NCBI GenBank assembly: GCA_027451285.1
Contig: DAIDJP010000041.1
Span: 36,870-100,869 of the forward strand
DNA from: Acidimicrobiaceae bacterium
Lineage (GTDB): Bacteria > Actinomycetota > Acidimicrobiia > Acidimicrobiales > RAAP-2
Length of the DNA stretch: 64,000 nt
Reading direction: 5' to 3'
Position numbers and translations under genes: made by a program. Positions 55,886 through 64,000 of this stretch are shown here, piece after piece (positions within the stretch are counted from its first letter, which is position 1; the number at the start of each line of letters is the position of its first letter). The notes below the pieces were generated by a model that saw only the letters and a list, made by a program, of their open reading frames with translations, did not search any database and was not told the origin of the DNA.

Positions 55886-57150
55886 TGCAGGGATGCTAGA
55901 TCGTCGAAGAACGCCGGGTAGCTCGACGACACGCTGTCCGCGCCGCCGATCACTCCCCCGCGCCCGGCGCTGGCGGCGATTGCGGCAGCCATGACCATGC
56001 GGTGATCGAGCTCGACGTCGAGGGCGAACGAATCGAACGCCGCGGCCGCTCCAAGGCCGCGAACGAAGAAGTCCTCGCCCTCGCTCCAGGTCTCACAGCC
56101 CAGCGCCGCCGCCAGGGCCATCGAGCCCGCGAAGCGGTCGGACTCCTTCACGCGCAGTTCGCCGACGCCGCGAAAGGCGCTGACCCCCGTGGCACCGGCC
56201 GCGGCCACGGTGAGGGCCGGCACCTCGTCAACCGAAGGGATCTCCGCGGCCAGAATCTCGGTCGCGTCCAGTGAGGAGCTCGCCACGTGCAACGAGCCGT
56301 CGTGCCAGGTGATGTCGGCCCCCATGCGCTCCAAGACCCCTACAAAGCCCACCCGCTCGGGAGCCGTGTCAATCGGCTCGATCTCAATGACCGCGTCGTG
56401 ATGGATCGCACCGAGAACTGCGAAGAACGCCGCCTGGGACGGGTCGCCCGGCACGCGCCAGTGCCGGGCCTTAGGACGACCCGGTGCGAGGACCACCTCG
56501 CGACCCGTCGCGGTCTCGACACTCGTGAGAGAGATCCCACACTCGCGCATCATGTCTTCGGTCGTCGAACGCGTGCGTGGGTCCTCGCGAACGCTCGTCG
56601 CCCCGTCGCCCACCAGGCCGGCGAAGAGGATCGCGGACTTTACCTGGGCGCTGGCGATGGGCACGTCGTAGGAGATGGCCCGCAACGGTCGGGTCCCGAG
56701 CACCGTGAGCGGTGCGGTCACCGCCTCACCACGCCCGTTCACCTGCGCCCCCATGAGCCGCAACGGCCGCGCGACGCGGTCCATCGGACGGCGCGAGAGC
56801 GACGCGTCCCCGACCAGGCGGTGTTCGCCGGGGATCCCGGCGACGATGCCCGCGAGAAGTCGCATGGTGGTGCCAGAATTGGCGCACTGGAGTTCCTCGG
56901 AGGTAGCCGCCAGCCCGCGGCGCGGACCCTCGACGACGACGATGCCGTCGTGCGCATCGACGCTCGCGCCCAGTTGCGCCATGATCCGGGCCGTCGCGGC
57001 CACGTCCTCGCCGTGCGAGAGACCGTCGATCTGCGAGGTCCCGCGCGCCAGGGCGCTCAGCATCAACGCCCGGTGCGAGCCACTCTTGTCGCCCGGAACG
57101 CGCACCGCCCCGCGCAGACGAGGCACCGCCGGAACGTCACGCGTTGTCAC
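55882..57150 (-). CDS. aroA: 3-phosphoshikimate 1-carboxyvinyltransferase (EPSP synthase)
   Basis: 422 aa from a GTG that overlaps the tyrA stop (GTGA). VRVPGDKSGSHRALMLSALA and CANSGTTMRLLAGIVAG are the two family signatures; DEVPALTVAAA and RVKESDR-type RVKESDRFAG complete the set. It makes EPSP in the shikimate pathway. It sits between tyrA and cmk. Confidence 0.96.
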   Translation of the reverse strand: MTTRDVPAVPRLRGAVRVPGDKSGSHRALMLSALARGTSQIDGLSHGEDVAATARIMAQLGASVDAHDGIVVVEGPRRGLAATSEELQCANSGTTMRLLAGIVAGIPGEHRLVGDASLSRRPMDRVARPLRLMGAQVNGRGEAVTAPLTVLGTRPLRAISYDVPIASAQVKSAILFAGLVGDGATSVREDPRTRSTTEDMMRECGISLTSVETATGREVVLAPGRPKARHWRVPGDPSQAAFFAVLGAIHHDAVIEIEPIDTAPERVGFVGVLERMGADITWHDGSLHVASSSLDATEILAAEIPSVDEVPALTVAAAGATGVSAFRGVGELRVKESDRFAGSMALAAALGCETWSEGEDFFVRGLGAAAAFDSFALDVELDHRMVMAAAIAASAGRGGVIGGADSVSSSYPAFFDDLASLQ

Positions 57151-58220
57151 GTCTCCTCCGCGACAATGAAGCCCTGGCGCGTCAGCTCCTCGATCAGACG
57201 ATGCGCCTGCGCGGCGTCGACGGCCAGCAACAGCGTGCCGCTGACCCCTTCGATGCCGTGTGCGATCTCGATGTCGTAGATGTTCACGAGCAATTCAGAG
57301 GCGGCGCGCGTCACTCGCGCCAGCTCACCGGGCTGGTCCGACACGCCCACGCGCAGGTAGGTGAGGTTCTCGGCGTTGAGGGCACGTCCCGGCAGCATGC
57401 GCCGCGCGTGTGACGCGTCGCGCAGGGTCTCGGCGATCGCCGGGCGCTCACTCGTAGAAATGGCGTCGCGCAGTCGGCGCAGGCGCTGATCGAGCGAGTC
57501 GAGCGTTGCCACAACCGCCTCGCGGTTCTCGATCAGCACGTCGGGCCAGATCGACGGGTCGCCCGCGGCGATGCGCGTCATGTCGCGAAATCCTCCGGCG
57601 GCGAGCTGGAGCAAGACGGCGTCCTGCTCGGCCGCCTCGGCCGCCTCGTTCATCAACGCCCCCGCCAACAGGTGGGGAACGTGGCTCGCCAGGGCCACCA
57701 GCCGGTCATGGTCGCCCGGCGCGATCGCCACGACGTTCGCGTCGAGTTCGCGCAAGATGCCGTGCAGGCGCGTGTAGGTCGATGGTCGGGTGTGATCCGT
57801 TGGGGTCAGCACCCAGGTGCAGCCGCGGAACATGTCGGCGCGCGCGGCGCGCCAGCCGCGCTGTTCCGAACCGGCCATCGGGTGCCCGCCCAGGAACCGG
57901 GGATCCTCGAGACCGGCGACGATCGCGCCCTTGACGCCGGCGACATCGGTGACGATCAGCTCCGGCGAGGCTGCGCTCGCGAGAACCTCGCGCGCCGCTT
58001 CCACGACCGCTCCGGCCGGCGTGGCGATCACCACCAGGTCCGTGGCGTCCGCGAGTCCACCCTCATCGAGAAGTCCCGCGCTACGCGCCTCGTCCGCGGT
58101 CTTCTCATCCCGGTCCTCACCCGTCACCCGCCAGCCACGGGCCCGCAGGGCGAGCGCGATCGAGCCTCCGATCAGGCCGACTCCGATGACGTGGGCGTGG
58201 CGGCTATTCGGGGAGGTCAT
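57147..58220 (-). CDS. tyrA: prephenate dehydrogenase with ACT domain
   Basis: 357 aa. The NAD motif VIGVGLIGGSIALALRARG is at the N-terminus, with VTDVAGVKG and GGHPMAGSEQRGWRAA following. The last 75 aa (LTYLRVGVSDQPGELARVTRAASELLVNIYDIEIAHG) form an ACT domain, probably for feedback by tyrosine. It converts prephenate to 4-hydroxyphenylpyruvate. Start overlaps the aroH stop by 17 nt. Confidence 0.94.
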   Translation of the reverse strand: MTSPNSRHAHVIGVGLIGGSIALALRARGWRVTGEDRDEKTADEARSAGLLDEGGLADATDLVVIATPAGAVVEAAREVLASAASPELIVTDVAGVKGAIVAGLEDPRFLGGHPMAGSEQRGWRAARADMFRGCTWVLTPTDHTRPSTYTRLHGILRELDANVVAIAPGDHDRLVALASHVPHLLAGALMNEAAEAAEQDAVLLQLAAGGFRDMTRIAAGDPSIWPDVLIENREAVVATLDSLDQRLRRLRDAISTSERPAIAETLRDASHARRMLPGRALNAENLTYLRVGVSDQPGELARVTRAASELLVNIYDIEIAHGIEGVSGTLLLAVDAAQAHRLIEELTRQGFIVAEET

Positions 58221-58575
58221 CGCGCAGGCTCTGCGCGTTGCGCAGGTACACGTGGTGCATCCGCGCGCGCTCGCGCGTGGTCGTGACGTGCATCAGCACC
58301 CGAATGCAGCGGCGCATGGATCCCGGCACGTCGATCTCGCTCGCGCACAGCAGCGGAATGTCGCCGAAGCCGATCGATCGCGCCGCCGTGGCGGGAAACG
58401 CCGAGGTGAGATCGGGACTCGTCGTGAAGATCACGCTCACCACGTCGTCGTGACTCAGTTCGTTGCGCGCCATCAGCTGGGGCATCAGCTCAATGACCGC
58501 CTCGGCGATCGCCTCGGGGGTGTCCTCGTCGCAGGTCGTGGCACCCCGCAGTCCTCGCAATGCCGGCAATGTCAT
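58204..58575 (-). CDS. aroH: AroH-type chorismate mutase
   Basis: 123 aa. It begins LRGLRGATTCDEDTPEAIAEAVIELM and has FTTSPDLTSAFPATAAR, the AroH (trimeric) fold, and SMRRCIRVLMHV. It makes prephenate from chorismate, feeding TyrA, its next neighbour. Start overlaps the rluB stop (ATGA). Confidence 0.93.
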   Translation of the reverse strand: MTLPALRGLRGATTCDEDTPEAIAEAVIELMPQLMARNELSHDDVVSVIFTTSPDLTSAFPATAARSIGFGDIPLLCASEIDVPGSMRRCIRVLMHVTTTRERARMHHVYLRNAQSLRDDLPE

Positions 58576-59324
58576 GCAGGCATCGTAGAGGCGATGTCGT
58601 CACTCAGGCCAACCACGTCCATCAGACGGCGTACTTCAGCCAGGGAGAGTTGCCGTGAGGCCCCCGGCGAGAGCGTGGCGTCCTGGATCGGACCGATTCG
58701 CGTGCGTACCAGGCGGGTCACCTCGTGGCCGACGGCCGCGCACATTCGTCGCACCTGTCGATTGCGGCCCTCGTGGATCACGATGCGCAGCAATCCCTCA
58801 CTCACGCGACTCACCTGGGCCGGGCTCGTGGGTCCGTCGTCGAGGTCGACGCCCTCGCGCAGGCGTCGGATCGCCGCCGGTGAGGGATCACCCTCGACGC
58901 GCACGAGGTACTCCTTGGTCACGCCCGCGCTCGGGTGCGTCAAGAGGTGAGCGAGACGACCGTCGTTGGTCAGGATGATCAACCCCTCGGTGTTCATGTC
59001 GAGGCGTCCCACCGGAAAGATACGCACCGGCGAGGTGACGAGATCGAGCACCGTGGGCCGGCCCTGCGGGTCGAAGGCCGTCGTGACGACCCCGACGGGC
59101 TTGTTCAGGAGGAAGTAGACCGCCGCCGGCGCCGTCGGCGCCATCTTGCCGTCGACGCTGATGAGTTGGCGGGCGGGGTCCACCCGATTGCCGAGCTCGG
59201 CCACGCGGCCGTCGATGGTGACGCGCCCCTCGCGGATCAGGTCCTCGCAGGCCCGCCGCGACCCGTACCCGGCGCGGGCGAGCGTCTTTTGAAGTCGCTC
59301 GCCCTCGTGCTCGACGTCGTTCAA
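58572..59324 (-). CDS. rluB: 23S rRNA pseudouridine synthase RluB-like
   Basis: 250 aa from a TTG that overlaps the scpB stop (TTGA). An N-terminal S4 RNA-binding domain (ERLQKTLARAGYGSRRACEDLIREGRVTIDG) is followed by the RsuA/RluB motif GRLDMNTEGLIILTNDG with the catalytic Asp, and the GRNRQVRRMCAAVGH element. It modifies uridine in rRNA. The position after scpA-scpB is conserved in many Gram-positives. Confidence 0.92.
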   Translation of the reverse strand: MNDVEHEGERLQKTLARAGYGSRRACEDLIREGRVTIDGRVAELGNRVDPARQLISVDGKMAPTAPAAVYFLLNKPVGVVTTAFDPQGRPTVLDLVTSPVRIFPVGRLDMNTEGLIILTNDGRLAHLLTHPSAGVTKEYLVRVEGDPSPAAIRRLREGVDLDDGPTSPAQVSRVSEGLLRIVIHEGRNRQVRRMCAAVGHEVTRLVRTRIGPIQDATLSPGASRQLSLAEVRRLMDVVGLSDDIASTMPA

Positions 59325-59908
59325 CTAGACCCCTCGACCGCGGCGGCGTCGGCCAGCTCGGCCGCGAGTTCGCGCGCGACGTCGACGGCCGGCATGAACT
59401 CCTCGATCGCTGGGAGCTCTGCCAGCGAGGCCAGCCCCAATCGGTCGAGGAACAGTTCGGTAGTCCCGTAGAGGACGGGCTGGCCGGGTCCGGCGGCGCG
59501 ACCCTGCTCTTCGATGTAGCCGCGCTGCTCGAGCAAGCGCGTCACGCCGTCGACGTTCACCCCGCGCAGCGCGGAGATCTGGGTGCGGCTGATGGGCTGG
59601 CGGTAGGCGATGATAGCGAGAGTCTCCAACGCCGCCGAGGACAGGCGGTGCGACACGTCGCGGTTGGCGAATCGGGTCACCCACGCCGCCACGTCCGGTG
59701 AGGACTGCATCACCCAGCCACTGGCGAGCTCGGTGTAGACGAAACCGCGCCGCTCCGCGACCGCGAGTTCGCGAAGCTCTTCTAAGACGAGGCGCACGTC
59801 GGCGGCGTCGACCTCGGCGACGTCGGCCAGCTCCTCGACGCTGATGGGCTCGATCGCCACCGTGAGCATCGCCTCGAGCTTCTGGGCCAGGGAGAGTTCA
59901 TCCCTCAT
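59321..59908 (-). CDS. scpB: segregation and condensation protein ScpB
   Basis: 195 aa. Two winged-helix parts are seen: KLEAMLTVAIEPISVEELADVAEVDAADVRLVLEELRELA and SSAALETLAIIAYRQPISRTQISALRGVNVDGVTRLLEQRGYIEEQGRAAGPGQPVLYGTTELFLDRLGL. The latter is the family signature. It works with SMC and ScpA. It overlaps the scpA stop by 11 nt. Confidence 0.95.
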   Translation of the reverse strand: MRDELSLAQKLEAMLTVAIEPISVEELADVAEVDAADVRLVLEELRELAVAERRGFVYTELASGWVMQSSPDVAAWVTRFANRDVSHRLSSAALETLAIIAYRQPISRTQISALRGVNVDGVTRLLEQRGYIEEQGRAAGPGQPVLYGTTELFLDRLGLASLAELPAIEEFMPAVDVARELAAELADAAAVEGSS

Positions 59909-60674
59909 AGCTGTCGATACCTTCCTCGTTGAGTGCGTCGGCGTCGCCGATCCATTCGATCGCGACGTCGCCGAAGGTGGAGCCCTGGCCCAGGTTCACG
60001 TGGCCGAGCTTGCAGAGTTCGAGCAGCGCCAGAAAGTGGACGATCACCTCGATGCGCGTCGCCAGCGACGCCGTGAGGTCGCGAAACGAGATGCGCCCAG
60101 CGAGTGGGAGCCGCTCGGCGAGCACCAGCACGGTCTCGGCCACGGTGACCTGGTCGACGGTGACGTGGTACAGACGGACCGTCGGAATCGGGCGTTCCTC
60201 GACGCCGCGCAGGTACGCGCCGGCCAAGCGGGCCGGCGTGACGCCGGCGAGCAGGTCGGGCGGCGTCACGACGAATCCGTCGTCGATGCCGCGTAGGCGC
60301 GGAAACGACCGACCGGCGCGCTCCAGGAGCGACACGAAGGCGTCCGCCAGTCCCGCGTACGTGCGCAGCTCCAGCAGGCGCGCGAGCAGGACGTCGCGCT
60401 CCTCCCAGCCGATGAACTCCTCATCGGGTTCGCTCGCGTCGCGACCGGGCAGAAGGGTCCGACTCTTCATCTCGAGCAGGATCGAGGCGATGAGGACGAA
60501 CTCGGAGAGCTCGTCTATCTCGATCGTGCGCGAGGCGTCGCGCAACCTGGCGATGAACTCATCGACGATCGGGGCCAGAGCCACGTCGACGACGTCCATC
60601 TCGTGACGGCTGATGAGCTCGAGGAGCAGTTCCATCGGGCCGCTGAAGGACGGCGTCGTCACGACGTAGGTCAC
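59898..60674 (-). CDS. scpA: segregation and condensation protein ScpA
   Basis: 258 aa from GTG 60674, 6 nt from a TAGCAT box. It begins FSGPMELLLELISRHEMDVVDVALAPIVDEFIARL, the ScpA N-terminal SMC-binding helix, and has ELSEFVLIASILLEMKSRTLLPG. The C-terminal wHTH follows (VTVAETVLVLAERLP..). It is the kleisin of the condensin complex. First gene of a long overlapped operon. Confidence 0.94.
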   Translation of the reverse strand: MTYVVTTPSFSGPMELLLELISRHEMDVVDVALAPIVDEFIARLRDASRTIEIDELSEFVLIASILLEMKSRTLLPGRDASEPDEEFIGWEERDVLLARLLELRTYAGLADAFVSLLERAGRSFPRLRGIDDGFVVTPPDLLAGVTPARLAGAYLRGVEERPIPTVRLYHVTVDQVTVAETVLVLAERLPLAGRISFRDLTASLATRIEVIVHFLALLELCKLGHVNLGQGSTFGDVAIEWIGDADALNEEGIDSYEG

Positions 60675-60680
60675 GGCGCC

Positions 60681-60686
60681 ATGCTA
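60681..60686 (-). promoter_or_regulatory. -10 box TAGCAT for the scpA operon
   Basis: Minus-strand TAGCAT 6 nt before the scpA GTG. Divergent with trpS. Confidence 0.6.
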
Positions 60687-60711
60687 CCGGAAGGCCTGGT
60701 CGGCGCTCATC

Positions 60712-60717
60712 TACGAT
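60712..60717 (+). promoter_or_regulatory. -10 box TACGAT for trpS
   Basis: TACGAT 6 nt before the trpS ATG; the mRNA would have no 5' UTR, so no T-box leader is possible. Confidence 0.6.
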
Positions 60718-60723
60718 GGACCA

Positions 60724-61692
60724 ATGCGAGTCTTCTCCGGGATCCAACCCACCGGTGCGATGCACCTCGGCAACTATCTGGGCGCGATCAAGCAGTGGGT
60801 GGCGATGCAGACAGCTGGCTCCATCTACTGCGTCGTGGATCTGCACGCCCTCACTCTCGACACCGAGCCCGCGCTGCGCCGCGAGCAGACCCTGGACGCC
60901 TTCGCGAGCCTGCTCGCGGCGGGCCTCGACCCCGCGATCGGACCGGTCTTCCTCCAGAGCCGAGTCCCCTACCACGCGCAGATGAACTGGCTGCTCGAGT
61001 GCGTGGCCAGCTTCGGCGAGCTCGGACGCATGACCCAGTTCAAGGAGAAGGCCGAGCGCCAAGTGGGTCACCGCGTGGGCCTCTTCACCTACCCCGTGCT
61101 GATGGCCAGTGACATCCTGCTCTACGAGACCAACCAGGTGCCCGTCGGCGACGACCAACGCCAGCACATCGAGCTGGCGCGCGAGATCGCCATCCGCTTC
61201 AACAACCGCTACGGCGACACGTTCGTGGTGCCCGAGGCCGTGCTTCCCGCGGTCGGAGCACGCGTCATGGACCTCCAGGACCCCACCCGCAAGATGTCCA
61301 AGTCCATTTCGAGCCCACTGGGGACCATCTACATGTTCGACGAGCCCGCCGACGTGGAGAAGAAGATCATGAAGGCCGTCACCGACACCGACGGGGAGGT
61401 TCGCTACGACCCCGACGCCAAGCCGGGCCTGTCGAACCTGCTGGAGATCTTCTCCGCGTTGAGTGGCGAATCACCCGCGGACATCGCCGCGCGCTACGAG
61501 CGCTACGGGGACCTCAAGCGCGACCTCGCGGAATCGCTGAGCGCCGAGCTCGCTCCCCTCGCGCGGCGCTACCGAGAACTTCGCTCCGAGGAGGGCGAGA
61601 TCGAACGCGTCATCGACGAGGGAGCGGCCACGGCCGCGGCCATCGCCGCGCCGGTCTATCACCGCGCGGCGCACGCCATGGGCCTTCTCTAG
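60724..61692 (+). CDS. trpS: tryptophanyl-tRNA synthetase
   Basis: 322 aa. Class I motifs are seen as IQPTGAMHLGNYLGAIKQW (HIGH-like HLGN) and RKMSKS (KMSKS). VGDDQRQHIELARE and DLQDPTRKMSK are typical TrpS. It charges tRNA-Trp. The stop is opposite the site-2 protease stop in one CTAG palindrome. Confidence 0.96.
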   Translation: MRVFSGIQPTGAMHLGNYLGAIKQWVAMQTAGSIYCVVDLHALTLDTEPALRREQTLDAFASLLAAGLDPAIGPVFLQSRVPYHAQMNWLLECVASFGELGRMTQFKEKAERQVGHRVGLFTYPVLMASDILLYETNQVPVGDDQRQHIELAREIAIRFNNRYGDTFVVPEAVLPAVGARVMDLQDPTRKMSKSISSPLGTIYMFDEPADVEKKIMKAVTDTDGEVRYDPDAKPGLSNLLEIFSALSGESPADIAARYERYGDLKRDLAESLSAELAPLARRYRELRSEEGEIERVIDEGAATAAAIAAPVYHRAAHAMGLL

Positions 61693-62309
61693 AAGAGACG
61701 GCCGAGCCACCAGCTCTGCAGGCGCGTGAACAAGTCGGCCCCCACGTGGAAAGTCAGCGAGTCGGCGATGATCAGCACCATCACCAACGGCAGGGCCATC
61801 GCGCGAAAGCGGTAGTAGCCGGCGAGGTGTCGCTGGGGCAACAGCCGCTCGATGATCGCCGAGCCATCCAGCGGCGGAATGGGCACCAGGTTAAAGACCC
61901 CGAGCGTGAGGTTCACGAGCCCGAGGTACATCCCGAAGGTCAGCAGCGTCGCCGACTGGATCGAGTGCAGGGCGATCTCGCAGAGCACGAAGCCCACCGC
62001 GCTCAGCGCGAAGTTGACCAGCGGTCCCACGAGCGCGACGTAGAGCGACTGACGACGCGGATTGCGCAGCCTCGCGAAGTTGACCGGCACCGGCTTGGCG
62101 TAGCCAAAGCCCGGCAATCCCGAGAAGATCAAGAGCATCGGCAGCAGGATCGAGCCGAAGGGGTCGATGTGGCGGATCGGGTTCAGCGTCAGGCGGTGCT
62201 GCTCCTTGGCCGTGGGGTCGCCGAAGAGGTAGGCCACGTAGCCGTGGCTCACCTCGTGCAGGACGACCGAGGGGATGAGTGCGGCCAGTAGGTAGACGTA
62301 GGTACTCAT
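61689..62309 (-). CDS. site-2 protease family (M50) membrane metalloprotease
   Basis: 206 aa from ATG 62309, with GAGTGAGG upstream; the track start runs back through xerD. The zinc motif is HEVSHG (HExxH) in the first helix, and the second ligand region is NLVPIPPLDGS (NxxPxPxLDG). It has about five membrane helices. It belongs to the short S2P group without a PDZ domain; the substrate is unknown. It sits after xerD with a 4-nt gap. Confidence 0.9.
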   Translation of the reverse strand: MSTYVYLLAALIPSVVLHEVSHGYVAYLFGDPTAKEQHRLTLNPIRHIDPFGSILLPMLLIFSGLPGFGYAKPVPVNFARLRNPRRQSLYVALVGPLVNFALSAVGFVLCEIALHSIQSATLLTFGMYLGLVNLTLGVFNLVPIPPLDGSAIIERLLPQRHLAGYYRFRAMALPLVMVLIIADSLTFHVGADLFTRLQSWWLGRLF

Positions 62310-62313
62310 AACC

Positions 62314-63213
62314 TCACTCGTGGGCGCGCGGATGCGCGTTTTCGTACTCTCGTTGCAACGACGCCACCGACACCGCGGTGTAGAGCTGGGTGGTGGCGAT
62401 CGACGCGTGACCCAGCAACTCTTGGACCACTCTAATGTCGGCCCCGTGGGCCAGCATGTGCGTGGCGCAACTGTGGCGAAAGACGTGCGCACTGATGCGC
62501 GAGCGTTCGATGCCGGCGACCAGCGCGTGGCGCTCGACCACCAGTCCCACGCCCTGGCGCGAGAGTGGACCACCGCGGGCGTTCAGAAAGAGCCGGGTGG
62601 TGGCGTGCGGGCGCAATTCCGAGCGGCCCCCGGGGGCGAGGTAGTCGCGCAGGGCTGCCTCCAGCACCGAGCCCATCGGCACCAGACGCTGCTTGGAGCC
62701 TTTGCCCGTGACCCGGATCAGCTTTTCGTCGAAGTCGAGGTCGCTCAGGGTCACGCCGGTGGCCTCCGAGACGCGCACGCCGGTGCCGTAGAGCAGCTCT
62801 AGCAGCGCCCGGTCACGCTTGTCGATCGCCGTCTCGCGCGCCAGACCGTCGAGCAGGTGGGCGATCTCCTCCTCGGAGAGGGGCTTGGGCAGTCGTCGGC
62901 CCCGGCGGGCGCTACGCACCCGCGACGTCGGATCACGCTCGAGGTGGCCCTCTTCGACAAGGAAGGCGAACCACCCGCGTAGCGACGACGTCGCGCGGGC
63001 CGACGAACTGGCCGCGCGCGTCGCGCGAAGTCGGCCGAGGTAGCGCTCGACGTCGTCTTCGGTGACCTCGGACAAGAGCAGGGACTCGTCGCCCAACCAC
63101 GCGAGGAACGCCTCGCCGTCTCCGCGATAGGCCGCCAGAGTGGCGTTGGCACGGCCCTTCTCGACGCTCATCCAGTGGACGTACTCGCCCAGCAGGCGCT
63201 CGTCGTCAGTCAA
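62314..63213 (-). CDS. xerD: site-specific tyrosine recombinase XerC/XerD-like
   Basis: 299 aa from TTG 63213, which overlaps the NUDIX stop; this is the standard XerC/D length, while the track's 319-aa version has a NUDIX-shadow tail. Catalytic residues are visible as GTGVRVSEATG (Arg), VTGKGSKQR (Lys), HVFRHSCATHML (His/Arg) and LLGHASIATTQLYT (His/Tyr). It resolves chromosome dimers at dif. The internal SAM-like domain is at residues 1-90. XerC versus XerD cannot be told for certain. Confidence 0.88.
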   Translation of the reverse strand: MTDDERLLGEYVHWMSVEKGRANATLAAYRGDGEAFLAWLGDESLLLSEVTEDDVERYLGRLRATRAASSSARATSSLRGWFAFLVEEGHLERDPTSRVRSARRGRRLPKPLSEEEIAHLLDGLARETAIDKRDRALLELLYGTGVRVSEATGVTLSDLDFDEKLIRVTGKGSKQRLVPMGSVLEAALRDYLAPGGRSELRPHATTRLFLNARGGPLSRQGVGLVVERHALVAGIERSRISAHVFRHSCATHMLAHGADIRVVQELLGHASIATTQLYTAVSVASLQREYENAHPRAHE

Positions 63214-63748
63214 AGAATGTTCCGTAGACGCGATTGAGCGCCGCCGCCATCGTGGCGTCGATCGCCGGCTCACCCGCGAGCACCTCGCGCAGCTTCTCGG
63301 GGCTGAGCCACTCGATCGTCGCCGCGCTCTCCTCGGGCCCCTCGGGCTGACGGTCGAGCTGGCGCAGGTCGCGGGCCTCGTAGATCAACATGAGTTGGTC
63401 CGTCCAGCCGGGTGAGACCATGAGACGCGCGAGCAGTCGCCAGGTCCCCGCCTCGCAGCCCATCTCCTCACGCAGCTCGCGCTGGGCGGTGGCCAGGGGA
63501 TCCTCGCCGGCCACGTCGCAGGTGCCGGCCGGAATCTCGAGTGTGGTGCGATCCACCGTCGCCCGGTACTGGCGCAGCACGCCGATCTCACCGGCGTCGT
63601 TGAGCGCGAGGATCGCCACCGCCCCGCGATGGTGCGCCACGTCGCGGTCGAAGGAAAGTTCACCGTGGGCGACACTCACGCGCTCGACGTCAAAGACGTA
63701 GGAGTGCAGCAGCGGGACCCTCGACGTGACGCGAAATCCGTCGCTCAC
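63206..63748 (-). CDS. NUDIX hydrolase, ADP-ribose pyrophosphatase-like
   Basis: 180 aa from GTG 63748, which overlaps the pyrG stop (GTGA). The Nudix box is [21 protein letters not shown], intact. The N-terminal strands ([26 protein letters not shown]) and the IEIPAGTCD-like [14 protein letters not shown] fit ADP-ribose pyrophosphatases. It probably clears nucleoside diphosphate compounds. It lies between pyrG and xerD, as in many actinobacteria. Confidence 0.9.
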   Translation of the reverse strand: MSDGFRVTSRVPLLHSYVFDVERVSVAHGELSFDRDVAHHRGAVAILALNDAGEIGVLRQYRATVDRTTLEIPAGTCDVAGEDPLATAQRELREEMGCEAGTWRLLARLMVSPGWTDQLMLIYEARDLRQLDRQPEGPEESAATIEWLSPEKLREVLAGEPAIDATMAAALNRVYGTFFD

Positions 63749-64000
63749 AGCGACAGATCGACCGAGGCGGGGTTCAAGATGTGCGGCTCGCGACCCTCGG
63801 CGCGCGCCAGCGCCGCGGTGATCAGGCCGAGGAACAGGGGGTGCGGTCGGTCCGGACGCGACTTGAACTCCGGGTGGGCCTGGGTGCCGACGAAGTAGGA
63901 GTGCGAGGGCACCTCGACGAACTCGACCAGGCGACCGTCGGGTGACGTGCCCGAACAGCGCATGCCGGCCTCTTCGAACTGGCTGCGATAGCGCGAGTTG
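63745..64000 (-). CDS. pyrG: CTP synthase, C-terminal part (cut by window edge)
   Basis: 85 codons at the 3' end of the gene; the frame is open to the edge. The glutaminase-domain end is visible: [26 protein letters not shown], and [18 protein letters not shown], with the His/Glu of the catalytic triad in HPEF. It converts UTP to CTP. The track's ATG at 63963 is internal. Confidence 0.93.
   Translation of the reverse strand, partial: NSRYRSQFEEAGMRCSGTSPDGRLVEFVEVPSHSYFVGTQAHPEFKSRPDRPHPLFLGLITAALARAEGREPHILNPASVDLSL

Noticed and set aside
60686-60724. T-box or attenuator before trpS
   Set aside because: Only 38 nt separate the divergent -10 box from the start, and the predicted mRNA is leaderless.

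Overview
The window is a gene-dense, high-GC actinobacterial chromosome segment. The lineage is indicated by a complete Pup-proteasome locus (ARC ATPase, Dop, Pup, PrcB, PrcA, PafA), a fused two-domain FO synthase (F420 pathway), a DUF4193-type acidic protein, an actinobacterial holin-X type membrane protein and HelY/Tat genes near the proteasome. An order such as Acidimicrobiales is possible, but the sequence alone does not prove it. There is no prophage, insertion sequence or CRISPR array; almost everything is core metabolism, information processing or protein quality control.

Layout. 1-7.3 kb: small secreted proteins, an SDR oxidoreductase, an alpha/beta hydrolase, a secreted GH25-like protein, a membrane-anchored HtrA protease, an unrecognised Arg-rich protein, a GNAT and a DUF4193 protein. 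7.4-20 kb (minus strand): TrmI, then ARC-Dop-Pup-PrcB-PrcA-PafA, LepB, TatB-like, TatC, HelY and a double-domain ThyX-like protein, with a small ferredoxin gene on the plus strand between trmI and arc. 20.3-21.4 kb: three small coupled membrane-protein genes and a thioesterase. 21.5-28 kb (plus): transketolase, transaldolase, FO synthase and a LOG-family protein. 28-35.6 kb (minus): acyl-CoA ligase and glutamate synthase (GltB, GltD). 35.7-39.7 kb (plus): ThiO, ThiS, tRNA-Pro(GGG), an old-yellow-enzyme reductase and a DadA-like FAD oxidoreductase behind a structured leader. 39.8-42.6 kb (minus): acetyl-CoA synthetase and an acetate transporter of the SatP family. 42.8-48.8 kb: trpC-trpF-trpB-trpA (minus) divergent from trpD and an ABC exporter (plus). 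48.8-52.1 kb (minus): PDZ-radical SAM-DUF512 protein, Der, a small zinc-ribbon protein and a gamma-carbonic-anhydrase-like protein. 52.2-54.6 kb (plus): IspH, an HD protein and a GT2 glycosyltransferase. 54.6-60.7 kb (minus): scpA-scpB-rluB-aroH-tyrA-aroA-cmk-plsC, one tightly overlapped string. 60.7-64 kb: TrpS (plus) facing PyrG(partial)-NUDIX-XerD-site-2 protease (minus).

How genes work together: Pup is deamidated by Dop and ligated to targets by PafA, then ARC unfolds targets into the PrcA/PrcB chamber; LepB and Tat handle secretion; Trp and Aro genes feed aromatic amino-acid synthesis; Acs and the SatP-type carrier capture acetate; GltBD assimilates nitrogen.

The most systematic non-coding signal is a TANNNT hexamer placed exactly 6 (sometimes 7) nt before the first codon of many transcription-unit-leading genes, on both strands, with no Shine-Dalgarno sequence. 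This is the expected signature of leaderless transcripts. It helps choose starts, and it reveals a 10-codon leader ORF overlapping the trpD start. The other non-coding candidate is a three-way-junction-like leader before the FAD oxidoreductase at 38.24-38.33 kb.
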